The position numbers were made by a program, and so were the translations under genes. Shown one piece after another: positions 11,434 through 21,910 of a stretch of 39,321 nucleotides of DNA (positions are counted from its first letter, which is position 1; every line of letters begins with the position of its first letter). Origin of the DNA: Apostichopus parvimensis (taxonomy: Eukaryota > Echinodermata > Holothuroidea > Aspidochirotida > Stichopodidae); the NCBI GenBank assembly GCA_000934455.1, contig KN886718.1, positions 1 to 39,321 on the forward strand. Reading direction: 5' to 3'. A model generated the notes under the pieces. It was not told the DNA's origin. It worked only from the letters and a program-made list of their open reading frames with translations, and did no database searches.

Positions 11434-13018
11434 TAAACCAGTAAGTTTTATCATTTTTATGCGATACCAGATACTGTAAATCATTTGTACCTTTAGCCAA
11501 TCTGTGTACAGTGGTACCACCAAATTATGGCAAAGTCAAAAAAAATTGCAGCTTTTAGGTTTGTCTGTCTAGCAAAGTGGTCTTAAAAGATGTACAGTGG
11601 AATGTGATACTGTTTTCAAGTGTGTGGTTCCCCCACCCTCATCCCCTCTCAACCCCCCCCCTTGCTCAAATAATCTCAGTGATACATCTGGGTTGTCCAG
11701 CAAACAATTTATTCATGAGAGATTTATAGTTCACAACCCTATTAAAACATCAAGCCCTGTTTGCTGCTTTAAGTAAAAAAAAATTGAGCTCTCCATTTCA
11801 TCAATTACTCACATTTTCCCACAAAACAACAAGTTTTCCTCCTCCATCTGTGTTGGCCTGTTCGTAGGCAGTGTCTGCCTTTGGCCTCATATCGCTAATT
11901 GTCCTTTGATTAGTAAATGTTTCTTTTGAAATGTTCATCAGTTACTACCCCCAAGGTCACACTATCTTCTGTATTTTATTCTCTTAACTCTGTCAGTAAT
12001 GTTTGGTAGCACTACAGCTACTGTAGTTTGTATAATTGGGGAAGAAAATCAGAACAGCAAATGGTAACCATGACAACACATGCACAAGATGTTTAAATTG
12101 GCTTATTAGATGACAGTGCTTGTAAAATGAATGAGAATATCGTTGTGGGCAATCAAGTGCGTAGGTTTTTGTCACGGCATCGTAAGCTTATGTAGTCGAA
12201 ACGGTGGATGAACGCAAGGATAACACTATGCTATTTCGGGGCGACTTATACAAGCTGCTAAAGGTAGGATGCTGTTTTATCGTAAGATTTTTTATTCCAA
12301 AAGTCATATATGTAATTCTTAGTTAAGAGAAATGAGAATCGGTGGTTAAGTTCGGGTTTATATCTCTTACCATGCATGTGAAATGATATGTGCCTTCAGT
12401 GTATCTAAATTTCACCAAGGTTTTTGGCGTTTGAGGTTTATAAGATTTGTAGTGTATCTGATTTCAGAACTGATGAAGTTTCCCTTTCATGCAATTTAAG
12501 CATTCTTAAAAGAAGGGGGTGAATATTGAATAAATTTATGTAAAAGAAGCGATATGGTTAAGGGTAAAGAGCTTTTGTGGGCTTTTCTCAGGTTTACAAT
12601 TTCACAAATTTTCACCACTTGCTGCAAACATGGAAGAAACCTCATAAGCCTCATATATACTCTATGCTGACATCAGCTATACTGCTTGCATTTTCCATGG
12701 ATAAATTATGAGGTAAACAATATACGATTATAAGCAGCATGTCAAAATAGAGTTCTTCATGTTTATAGGGCACGGTGTATGGAATCCAACAACCAATGTA
12801 TGATGCCCATATGTAACATAGGCATGCATAGTTGACAATAATACTTCCTACTAGGCTAACACAAACAGCAACAGCTATGTGAACTTGATGTTATGTTTGT
12901 CAATCAATGTTATTCACTTCAATTTAACAGGAAATGTATACATGATAGATTCCAGGTCTGTCACTTAACGAATTGAACAGTCAACAAGTATTCAAAACCC
13001 CAGCCATAGTTAGCTATG
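11434..13018. other. Non-coding stretch, nothing recognised
   Basis: It includes C-rich runs near 11630-11660 and otherwise unique-looking AT-rich sequence. The minus-strand open frame at 11993-12175 has no coding features. Confidence 0.55.
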
Positions 13019-13245
13019 CTTATGTATGTATTTTGTATGTATTTTAGATCCAAGCAGGAACTCGCGAAGAAGCCTCATTGGCTTATCAAAGCAGCAAGCT
13101 GACCGAAGTCAGTCTCTTACATTCATATTTAACGTCCATGATTATGAATTGTCAATTGTCAACAACTCTGTAACTGGACAACATACATTAATCTTGGAGT
13201 GACTCGAACCGGGGACCTTATGATTGGACCGGGGACCTTATGATT
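13019..13245 (-). mobile_element. tRNA-derived SINE, minus strand, 5'-truncated
   Basis: This is the reverse complement of the SINE at 17752-18069. Shared segments include the 3' TATGTA-rich tail (13019-13046), GATCC...GCAGGA, GCTGACCGAAGTCAGTCTCT, the CATGATTATGAATT block and CAACTCTGTAACTGGACAAC. The Pol III B box is well preserved (GGTTCGAGTCAC on the minus strand, about 13201-13211). Sequence matching the A-box half is missing beyond about 13245. A 20-bp tandem duplication (CCGGGGACCTTATGATT at 13209 and 13229) sits at the truncation point. Confidence 0.85.
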
Positions 13246-13639
13246 TTATAAAGATCCTTGCGGTGTCGTCTGCACATTAACGGTACTTAAGGTATCGTCT
13301 ATCATTTCACCACTATAGGTTTGTGGGCACTGTTAACACTTTGTTGTCACAACTTACTGTGCTATCTGATAGGCATGGCACACTACTCAGTTGTAATATT
13401 GGACACTAATACACACAGTAGTACAAGAGTTGCAAATATTTACTTTTCTACTTTATTTGCTTGCCTCCAATCAACATATATACTAGCTTCTCAACTTCTG
13501 TCCCTAACCTAGACGAATTGGTAACACTACTATTGACAGGAAAAAGAGATTCCAGTATTCACAGATTCAAATCCAATCATGAAAATCATAACAAAGGATG
13601 GAAAGTTGTAAAGCAAAAAAAGGAGTAAGTTGAGTGCTG
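13246..13639. other. Non-coding stretch, nothing recognised
   Basis: Unique-looking AT-rich DNA between the SINE and the next family copy. The 63-codon frame at 13321-13512 begins at a TTG and is not a credible gene. Confidence 0.5.
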
Positions 13640-13736
13640 CCCAGAGAGTGAGGGCACATTTCCAAAGTGTAGTTAGATAGATTGGGTAAGTGCAGATTTG
13701 TGGTGGGAGACAGGGTAAGTATCATCGCTTGTAAAT
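13640..13736 (-). repeat. Degenerate CTTACCTGTC-family copy, minus strand
   Basis: TGGTGGGAGACAGGGTAAGT at about 13701 and CGCTTGTAAAT are the reverse complement of the family's left end with an inserted G. GAGGGCAC upstream corresponds to the GTGCCCTC segment of other copies. It is a diverged relic. Confidence 0.5.
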
Positions 13737-14149
13737 CCCCAAAACCAAAGTTATTATTTGCAAAATGATGTTATCTTATGCAACTTTTTGAAGTAAACTA
13801 TGTTTTTTTATTTGTCACTTTCCCTGGTCCACAAATAATGGCAGTTTCTTTTTCTCTTTCAGTAAGTTTTTGGGGACATTACTGTTGTTGCTGGGTACTA
13901 GGTGTAATACTCATAGTGCTTTTACTTTGCAATCCCATTGTGGGACTTCCCTCACATACAGCCGCATACCATTAATTTCTTTTCAAGTTCGAAAACGTTT
14001 CCGGAACAAATATTAAGGAAAGAAATTCAGAGACAGAAAAAGCTTGTACATTGTTAGTAATATTAATAATAAATGTGTGTAAATGTACAAAAGTCACATG
14101 TTACAAAAAGACAATCTTTTTCTTTTGGCTGTTTGTTACGTGGCACATG
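13737..14149. other. Non-coding stretch before the minisatellite
   Basis: No repeat or gene recognised. The 65-codon frame at 13778-13975 is hydrophobic, begins at a TTG-type codon in the surrounding frame, and has no supporting context. Confidence 0.45.
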
Positions 14150-14836
14150 CCCCCACTCCTCGGCTCCCCCACTCCTAGGCTCCCCCACTCCTAGGCTCCC
14201 CCACTCCTAAGTTCTCCCACTCCTAGGCTCTCCCACTCCTAAGCTATCCCACTCCTCAGTTATCCCACTCCTCAGCTCTCCCACTCCTCAGCTCTCCCAG
14301 TACCCCTCAACCCCCCACTCTTCAGCTCTCCAACTCCTAAACTCTCCCACTCCTCAGCTCTCCCACTCCTCAGCTCTCCCACTCCCCTACTCAGCTCCCC
14401 CACTCCTCAGCTTCCCCACTCCTCAGCTCTCCCACTCTTCAGCTCTCCCACTCTTCAGCTCTCCCACTCCTCAGCTCTCCCACTCCTCAGCTCTCCCAGT
14501 ACTCCTCAACTCCCCCACTCTTCAGCTCCAACTCCTCAGCTCCCCACTCCTCAGCTCCCCCACTCCTCAGCTCCCCACTCCTCAGCTTCCCCACTCATCA
14601 GCTCTCCCATCCTCAGCTCACCCACTCTTTAGCTCCCCACTCCTCAGCTTCCCCACTCCTCGGCTCTCCCGCTCCTCGGCTCTCCCGCTCCTCGGCTCTC
14701 CCGCTCCTCGGCTCTCCAACTCCTCGGCTCTCCAACTCCTCGGCTCTCCCACTCCTTATCTCCCCCATTCCTCAGCTCCCCCACTCCTCAGCTCCCCCAC
14801 TCCTCAGCTCTCCAACTCCTCAGCTCTCCCACTCCA
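14150..14836. repeat. 16-bp minisatellite, about 43 copies
   Basis: The unit is CAGCTCTCCCACTCCT on the plus strand, with variants such as CTCGGCTCTCCCGCTC, TAGGCTCCCCCACTCC and occasional 1-3-bp length changes. Variants are clustered (CTAGG near the left end, CTCGG at about 14660-14745), which indicates local amplification. The plus strand is C/T-rich; the minus strand is G-rich, of the form GAGCTGAGGAGTGGGA. The period is not a multiple of three and no long frame spans it. Confidence 0.95.
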
Positions 14837-15519
14837 GATTTTACCATAAATTGTTATCTAGATGCATTGCTCTTCATTGCACGTTGTTGATATGTTGTGC
14901 ATTTATTCCCTTTTATGTAAATTTCAAGACTGAATGTCAGTTTGGACATCTTTAAAGTTATACGGTCTACATGTGGTCGATTGTTTATAGTTAATATTAT
15001 GTATCTTGGCCACACGCTCACAGGTGGTATTTACTAGAACTATGTAAATGAACAATGAAGGGAATGATTTCGCTCTTTCGAAACATTGCCATGGTGATAG
15101 ATCACTTGTTGAAATGAGTGAATATTTGAGGCTGAGAAACAATGTATGACCCAGAAGAGATATCACCTCCTAAGGCTGAGAGAAACAAATAAGCAAGAGC
15201 ATGTGATATTAAGACAGTTACATTTCTGTACACCCAACAATTTAATCTAATTACTTTTCTACCAGTAAGGTAAACTATAAACTAAAAAAAAACTGAAGAG
15301 AAAGTCAAGCACAAGTAAGATACTGATCAACTGGGTCAGAACTTGTTTTATTTTCTTCACAATTTTTTTGTTTTTGAAAAACTGTTTCATCATGATGGAA
15401 GAGTCACCCAACATTTATGCAAATAATTGTGGCCCTAGGGTCATTTTCATCAAACCAGTGTCACAATAATAAACTAAGCGTGGTTTTTCAAGGTTAAAAT
15501 GTTGCCTTTTTTTTTCCGA
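14837..15519. other. Non-coding stretch, nothing recognised
   Basis: Unique-looking AT-rich sequence. The minus-strand open frame at 14924-15166 shows no coding features. Confidence 0.5.
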
Positions 15520-15720
15520 GAGGTTGTTAGCTTTAGTACGAGTGTGATTCATCAAGATGATGGGAATGCTTTTAGCCACCGATTTGTCTCAGCTGAACGT
15601 AAGTTGTCAGTTTCGGCTAATTAAACTTGTACTTTAATTGAATTCATATCGTTATCGATGACCGTCAGTGCAGACAAATTGTATCGTGATATATTTCTAG
15701 TTGATAATCAGGCAATAATT
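15520..15720. promoter_or_regulatory. Possible cis-regulatory element
   Basis: This stretch lacks low-complexity runs and is denser in transcription-factor-like words than its flanks: TAATTA at 15618-15623, TTTAATTGAATT, ATCGTTATCGATGACC, TTGATAATCA and CAATAATTTATT. No reading frame explains it. The call is inferred from motif density alone; sequence conservation is unknown. Confidence 0.2.
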
Positions 15721-17030
15721 TATTCAGTATGGCAAATACGCAGAATGATATGCAAAATTTAACAGTCCAATGATGTGTAGCAATTTAGTACCATAGCAAC
15801 CATAGTACTCCATTATAATAGATAAAAATTCCACAGACTTCAAAAATGGTAGATCACAAAATTTGAAGAGTTTGTTCACGGTATGACTGCATGATACACA
15901 TGTGTAGGTGATACAGAGTAACAAGTGTCCAGATCAAAAGTCTAGACCTATTACTGTATTGTAACAACATTTCTGAGAACCAGTCTCGTCCCTCTTAGGT
16001 TAACCCCTTCCATGACCTCTGTACCTTGCCAAGTTCCCCTCATTCTGAGAGAATCCTCTAACAAACGTAGGTCTTTCTCCTTTGCCAGTATTTGTATGCT
16101 AGTACTGTACCTTTAATGTGAAGATATGTTTAGAGTGCTTTATACAAACGAAACAGCTGTTTTCATGATTTGTCGTGTTTGAGTCAAAAGAATGTGACTA
16201 AAATTGAAAGTTGAACATTAATAGGTTGCAGACTTTCAAAAATCATCTGTTGATGTAATCAATCAATGGAAAACAACCAAACTAATATATCAATTTCTGT
16301 CTGCAGTTATGTAATAGCATTTATATTTAACAATGTATATGAATTTTGATTGTATTCAAGTCAATGATAGTATTTACGATGGCAAAGTCCAACAATGGAA
16401 CGCTAAATATCTGGTGTCCTTTTCTTTTTGCATTGGTGATCCGAAAGAACGGAAAGAATAACATAATTTTAATGGAAGAATTTACCTTTTCCAATCTAAC
16501 CTGTCGCCTGTACATAGAATCTCTTATCTAATCCACCCTGTAAACTGGGAACATTCTTACACTGTGTTTCTAATGACCCTATAGTATGGTCACTGCCCTC
16601 TTCCTTCTATATCTAACCATTCAGAACACTCACACACTCCATTTTATGACCATGATCTTTGATCAATCCCAAATCACACTTGTTGTAACATTCTATGGTT
16701 ACTTCATCTAGTTTCACCTACTACGGATTCTAAACTCAGAATTGAAACTTAGAAATTCCCCTTCCTGCAGAGTGAGTCAATACTGAAATCAAAAGTGATC
16801 CAATACTGAAATAAAAAATCGATGGAAAAGAGCTGGCTTTTAAGGTTCCATACCTGGGAAACATCATTTTTGTCAACTTTATAATAGAATCTGGTTGATT
16901 GCAGTCATTTGACGAAGGATTTTTGGTGTTTATGTCTCCTTTCAATGTCACACGGTCGAATAAATCTCTACATTAGTTCGTGAAATGTGGAAGTAATTCA
17001 TGTGAATGTCACTTGACAATTTTATTCCAG
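15721..17030. other. Non-coding stretch, nothing firmly recognised
   Basis: A segment at about 15975-16045 (CCAGTCTCGTCCCTCTTAGG ... CATGACCTCTGTACC ... CCCTCATTCT) may be a very diverged copy of the CTTACCTGTC family. The opposed open frames at 16327-16515 and 16346-16531 are shadows of each other and not credible genes. Confidence 0.5.
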
Positions 17031-17139
17031 ATTCGCAGCCAAAGAAAAGAACAGTTAGTCAGATGTGTGAAGTCAAGCTCATCGCTCAAAGACGATGGGA
17101 TGTTTATGAAGAGGTTGCTCCTCTTTGCTGCTTTTATAG
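17031..17139 (+). other. Candidate internal exon, 109 nt (unrecognised)
   Basis: It is bounded by an acceptor (TTTTATTCCAG ending at 17030) and a GT donor at 17140 (ATAG|GTTTAT, a weak donor). Two of three frames are open. One reads SQPKKRTVSQMCEVKLIAQR then RWDVYEEVAPLCCFYR, with ordinary codon use. The other is IRSQRKEQLVRCVKSSSSLK followed by a hydrophobic run. The segment is GC-richer than its flanks. I do not recognise either peptide, and no partner exon can be named. Confidence 0.22.
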
Positions 17140-17738
17140 GTTTATATATATTTGGCAGCGGGCTAGTGTCACAAGTACAATGTCCTGAGTATATAAGTGC
17201 AAGCAGAATTTCCCTTGCTATGAGCACCAGTGCGAGATTCTAAGCAAGAGTTTTATGTACATTACCTTGTACCATTACTTCAGTACATTGTGTGATCTCT
17301 GGGTCATTCCGTGTAAAATCATGGATGGCTGTTGCTGGACCCTCTCCAAAAATGCCCAAATTTATTGCATGCATGGAACACCATGATATAAGCATATTCT
17401 GAAAATTTTAGTTGCATTGCTTCGAAATTGGACCATTTAATACCACACTTTGAAATTCCATGATTTGTCGCCACTGTGGCATTTCCGCATTTTCGTGATT
17501 TTTGAGGTGTCATTTCTCAGCAATTAGACTTCCTACTACCTTTTTCATTACATGTGACACCTTTAAAATCTATCCCATAGAAATGGACAATAAAAATTAG
17601 GCTATATAAACTTAGTCTTGTGGAGTTAGGTCAACTTATACTAGGTTTCAAAACACCATAGAGTATGAGTATTGCACATCACGAGTACCAGTACAGGCAC
17701 AGAGTAGCTAGATGAGTACAATTAAGTGAGGACTCGCG
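17140..17738. other. Non-coding stretch up to the SINE insertion
   Basis: No repeat or gene recognised. The minus-strand frame at 17319-17513 shows no coding features. Confidence 0.45.
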
Positions 17739-17751
17739 ATACATTGTCTGC
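17739..17751 (+). repeat. Left target-site duplication of the SINE
   Basis: ATACATTGTCTGC, identical to 18070-18082. The bases just outside the pair differ (G versus T on the left side, T versus G after it). Confidence 0.9.
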
Positions 17752-18069
17752 TTGACATGGTATGTGGAGAATGTGATTGTTAGCCCAGTGTTAGAGAGTG
17801 TTTGGGAGTGTTAACTCAGTGTTAGGGAGTGTTAGCTCAGTGGTTAAAGCCGGTGCCTTTCAATCATAAGGTCTCCAGTTCAAGTCACTCCAAGATAAAT
17901 GTATGTCGTCCAGTTACAGAGTTGTTGACAATTGACAAATTCATAATCATGGATGTTAAAATATGAATCTAAGAGACTGACTTCGGTCAGCTTGCAGCTT
18001 TGATAAGCCAATGATGGCTTCTTTGCGAAATCCTGCTTGCAGGAGGATCTAAAATACATACATACATAT
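17752..18069 (+). mobile_element. tRNA-derived SINE with 13-bp target-site duplication
   Basis: An internal Pol III promoter is visible: A box TAGCTCAGTGG at 17833-17843 and B box AGTTCAAGTCA at 17877-17887, in a tRNA-like head. A tRNA-unrelated body follows (GTCGTCCAGTTACAGAGTTG, then CTGACTTCGGTCAGCTTGCA), then an inverted-repeat TCCTGC-TT-GCAGGA and a TACA-rich 3' tail. The element is flanked by identical 13-bp direct repeats, ATACATTGTCTGC at 17739-17751 and 18070-18082, the signature of LINE-assisted retrotransposition. The A-box region is partly duplicated with a 21-bp period (17804-17824 and 17825-17845). There is no protein-coding capacity. A second, minus-strand copy lies at 13019-13245. 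Confidence 0.92.
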
Positions 18070-18082
18070 ATACATTGTCTGC
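18070..18082 (+). repeat. Right target-site duplication of the SINE
   Basis: ATACATTGTCTGC, identical to 17739-17751, directly after the TACA-rich SINE tail. One A/T of overlap with the tail makes the exact left edge uncertain by 1-2 bases. Confidence 0.9.
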
Positions 18083-19466
18083 GTGTTTCTTGTGCACCCT
18101 GCCAGACCCTAGCTGGGCCTCAGAGATGTATTCCACATTGTACCACTCAGGGTCATATAAAGGTTTATGTTTATCTCCGCTGACCAACTTCTGGGTGGAT
18201 TTAGATTTCCTCTTCCTTCCAAAATTACCGATTAATTACTTTGATTCCCCTTTTACCAGTCTCCGAATCTACATATGCACTCTCCCATCTACCTAAGGGC
18301 TCTGTGCCGAAAGTAGGCGGCTGAGGGGGCTGACGTAGCATCCTTCAGCCAGGCTCTTTATTTTGTCTCAACTTTGCTTCAGGGAATTCCACATCTGCTG
18401 CAGCTTTTCATTTTGAAACAGTGCCTCACCTACATGACTAGAAATGTCTTAGCACTGTGCCCCCTCCCTTCTGCCCCCCCCACCCTTAGCCCACTTATAA
18501 TTCCCCAAACAGGTGTTGGTTCTGGGGTTGCTTACAACTGCATTTCTGTTGTTATAAACTTATTTTCATACACTGGAAGGTTTGGTGAAGTTTATGAAGT
18601 CAACATAGACAGGAATTGACTTACAGTGACACTTGGAAATTTTTCTTTGAGTGAAAGTTAGTAGATTGTCGTTTCTCGAGGCTACCAATTGAAAAACGAT
18701 CAACCTTGTTGCACAGTTGCCAGTTTGACAAAGAGGAGGATTTGTGTCCTTGTATTGAAATGAGCAATTGTTTTTTCTTCTAATGTTTGTACTACTGCAT
18801 GCATGATGGTGCTGACAAGTTACCCCCTGAAAAAACTCCAACCATGTCCAGATGAACTGCAATAAACCGTCCAGTATTCAATAAAAATTCAACCCCGGTA
18901 AAAATATTTGTCTTGTATGGATGACATTACAGTTTCCTAGTCCAGTACAGTGTGGTCTCATGTATCAAGTGATCATTTCCTATCAAAGTAATACTTTTCT
19001 TTTCGGTTTATCCGTGTGTCATTAATCCGATAAACTATCGTAACATTCCAATGTACACCTGTACAGAGCATGTACTTGCAGAGGGTCGGTCCATAATTAT
19101 CTCTGACATCATTCCTCAAAGTTGGAAAACTTGTGGTGATGTAATATAATAGCAATGAAACCTAGCCTTCTGGGAGGTTGCAGATCAGAACCCTGGCAGG
19201 CCAAAGCTAAAAGCAGGTTTATCATGACAGTTTTGCCATCTGAAACAGTTTGCTACAGAGATAAATACAGAAGCAATACAAAAGAGCTAAAACTGTGAAT
19301 TAGATGGGCCAAATTAACAGAGGTTAAGTACAAGTGAATAAGCTTATAGGCTTCTACCCTGCGCACATATGGCTGCTACTTAGCACTGTAAAATAATTTC
19401 CAGACTGACTATGTTATGACTATGTTATTATAAATGTACAGTATCTATATATCCCTTTGGCTACCT

Positions 19467-19470
<4 letters not shown>
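18083..19470. other. Non-coding stretch, nothing recognised
   Basis: It contains a C-rich patch near 18450-18490. The longest frame, 98 codons on the minus strand at 18566-18862, has scattered Cys and His without a zinc-finger spacing that I recognise, and is treated as chance. Confidence 0.55.

Positions 19471-19502
<32 letters not shown>
19471..19502 (+). repeat. (CT)16 microsatellite
   Basis: A pure CT dinucleotide tract. Confidence 0.95.
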
Positions 19503-19506
<4 letters not shown>

Positions 19507-19885
19507 CCAATCATGGAAGTTCTCTTGCCCTCCATAATTTACCCTCAAATATTATATTCAATATATGGAGGCGATCAACTAAGGTTGTTATAAAATTCAT
19601 AACTTTGAAAAGTGTTATTGCCAAACATAAATAAGAAAGGAAAAAATCATCTCGGATGGTGTGTAACTGTGTATGATGGCTTTATCTTGAATAATTCTCT
19701 ACAGCATAAACGTGATTCATACTGTCTTAGTATCTTGTCTGTCTTCTTCGATTTCTCAGAGTCTCAGAAAATTGGACGCTTTTGTAGACCCGAACCATGT
19801 AAGATGAAGAGTTAGGGTGATGTAAGAACAGATCTAAAAGTAGAACAAATCCATTTGTGTTGTTTAGTTTGTTTTTTGTTCCAGA

Positions 19886-19937
19886 AAGATAGATTTATAG
19901 ATAGATAGATAGATAGAGATATAGATATATAGATAGA
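19886..19937 (+). repeat. GATA/TAGA microsatellite
   Basis: Imperfect AGAT repeats interrupted by TTATAG and ATATAG. Together with 20101-20178 it brackets the Penelope-like fragment. Confidence 0.9.
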
Positions 19938-20100
19938 TCCCTTGTCTACTAATCCCCTTACATCTATCTCATTGTGTTCACCGTGCTCATTAACCTGTCT
20001 GTATTCTGTGCGTGTTTTTGTCCCTCCTGTTACTGTTGTCATTTAGCCTTTGAAGAAGATCCTGCTAGGATCGAAACGTCAGGCCAAATTACTTTTACAC
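19938..20100 (+). mobile_element. Fragment resembling a Penelope-like element 3' region, with hammerhead-like motif
   Basis: At 20051-20085 the sequence reads TGAAGAAGATCC-TGCTA-GGATCGAAACGTCAGGCC. It has a 5-bp stem GATCC/GGATC closed by a 5-base loop and followed by GAAACGTC. Closely similar 'GAAGAAG-stem-CGAAACGT' motifs recur in invertebrate retroelements, and hammerhead-ribozyme motifs are known in Penelope-like elements. Here the expected C of CTGANGA is T (20050) and an extra A precedes the stem, so if it derives from a ribozyme it is degenerate. No reverse-transcriptase or GIY-YIG coding sequence is present. The family assignment is from memory of the motif, not from a search. Confidence 0.45.
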
Positions 20101-20137
20101 ATATATATATATATATATGATATATAGATAGACAGAC

Positions 20138-20178
<41 letters not shown>
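20101..20178 (+). repeat. (AT)9 plus (GACA)n compound microsatellite
   Basis: (AT)9 at 20101-20118, a short GATA transition, then GACA repeats with two TAGA interruptions to about 20178. It sits directly at the 3' side of the retroelement fragment, where such tails are often seeded. Confidence 0.95.
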
Positions 20179-20180
20179 TA

Positions 20181-21280
20181 CAGATTGCATAAGAAGCCAT
20201 CAATGGCCTGAAGTCGTTTGTAATAAAATAAACACTTTTCTTAGTTCAAATCTTATTTTAGAAATGATTTTCCCTGTCTGCATAAATGTACATCTTCAAT
20301 GCGGTTAAAGCAAACGTGATACTGATCCAGATTAGTCTATCGATTTGATATTTAAAGAGAAAATAACTAAAAGCAAAACTTCTGACATAGCAACTTTCTC
20401 TTTTATGCCTTGTAAGCGTAGGAAGCTTGAAATCTTTGAGCGTAGATGTTAAGCAGTCGGCATAATGCTTTACTATAAAATAAATCATTAATGTCACAAG
20501 TTCATAAGAAAGCTCAAGAGATTTATGGATTCCCTGCCTTGGTAATGTTAAGCATTGCAGCAAGCGTCACAAAGAGAAACAACAAAACAGAAACAAGGGG
20601 AGAGAGAGCATATGAAAAGAAACCAATTAAGGTGTTGTCTGATTGGTTGCACTGAAAGGCTTCACAAGATTCTGCTTGTAATAACTGTGGCTACAGAATT
20701 CAGGTGAACATGTTTATATCCTATATGGTATGTTTTATTGTAGTGATAAAAAATCTGATTTTTGTTGTTGTTGTCTCGAGTGTCTTTTGCTAGCAATGTT
20801 CTGAAAAGTTAGTATCATTAGGACAATATAGAAAGAACAAGATCTTGGCTTTCTTGCATTGACGAAAGTGAGAGGTAATATGAACAGTGTTTATTAAACA
20901 GTAGTTTGAAAGATAATACTTTGCAGTGGAATCTGAAGAGTTTACCATGCCATAAACCTGCTTGTTAAAATGTAGGTGTTATTTACCTTAAACTGTTCCA
21001 ATTATTGCATTTCGGAAATTAACTTCTTTTGCATCTCTGGTCCTTTCGGGCTGGCTGAAACAAAGTGTCCGCACAGACATCGGTTTTGTAAAACTTAAAA
21101 GAAATCTCTGCTAAAATATTATAAAAATATGCAAAAAGTACCGATCATTTGTAAGTGGAAGAGACGATGGGAAAGTTTTTCAGCAACCTTGGTAGTGATT
21201 ATGTTTAGAAAATATTTTGATACGGCTAATAATAAAATTGCTGCAAACTAAACAGTTATCAAAGACATAAGTGCTACGAT
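20181..21280. other. Non-coding stretch, nothing recognised
   Basis: AT-rich sequence. The minus-strand 101-codon frame at 20258-20563 starts at the CAT complement near 20561 and has no recognisable motif. Confidence 0.5.
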
Positions 21281-21910
21281 AAACCCCCGGTAGTAGCTAA
21301 ACATGAATAACCTGCGTATGAATATTAATAAGCAATCCGTGTGTGCTGCGGTGTTGTTTATGGCACTAAAAAGTCCGAACGATAGACACGCCTCATGTAG
21401 AACCTCATCTCGGAACCTACAAGCTTTGACAAAAAACCATTTTAAATTCGGTGTGAGTCATTGCTTTCATAATATACAGACAGGCGTTAATTTCTAATTC
21501 TGAAAACTAACTCAATTTTCTCGTAGATCTCGTTCAATTTACGATTTGTTACTGTTCCCTATCTCAGGCCGTTCGGGCGAGAGCTTGTTCGTACAGATAC
21601 AGTTTCTCGGCTCGACATCAACAGTGAGTGTAAAATTACCCCTCTAGATGCAGCCCAGTGTGGATGGGTTTTTTTCCTCTAAGCTTTAATCAGGAAATTT
21701 TAGTTGAAGTGCCATCAGTATCAATTAGAACATTGCGGAAAGTGACTCGAGATTGACTGGTGGGGTTTATCACCGGAGAGAAATTTCTAATGCAAAGAGG
21801 ATTGCCTCGTGGTCGTGTCAAGTATTTTGGCATGAAGCTCCCAGGCCTGCAGAAAGACTCGGTGTAAATCTGATTGGTTAACTCCGGGCGATGACATAGT
21901 TTCATTCATG
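21281..21910. other. GC-richer, repeat-poor stretch of unknown role
   Basis: Base composition is more balanced than the flanks and CpG is more frequent (for example about 21370-21420, 21540-21610 and 21740-21900). No low-complexity runs occur apart from a short T run at 21669. The open frames at 21303-21497 (plus) and 21690-21905 (minus) are not recognisable proteins. It might be a regulatory region, an old element or an untranslated exon. Confidence 0.25.

Noticed and set aside
14150-14836. CRISPR-like array
   Set aside because: Units are 16 bp with no unique spacers and the context is eukaryotic.
18566-18862. 98-codon minus-strand frame with several Cys/His
   Set aside because: The Cys/His spacing fits no zinc-finger pattern I know. 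Length is within chance.
19434-19634. Open frame with an LSLSLSLS run
   Set aside because: The Leu-Ser run is just the (CT)16 microsatellite translated.
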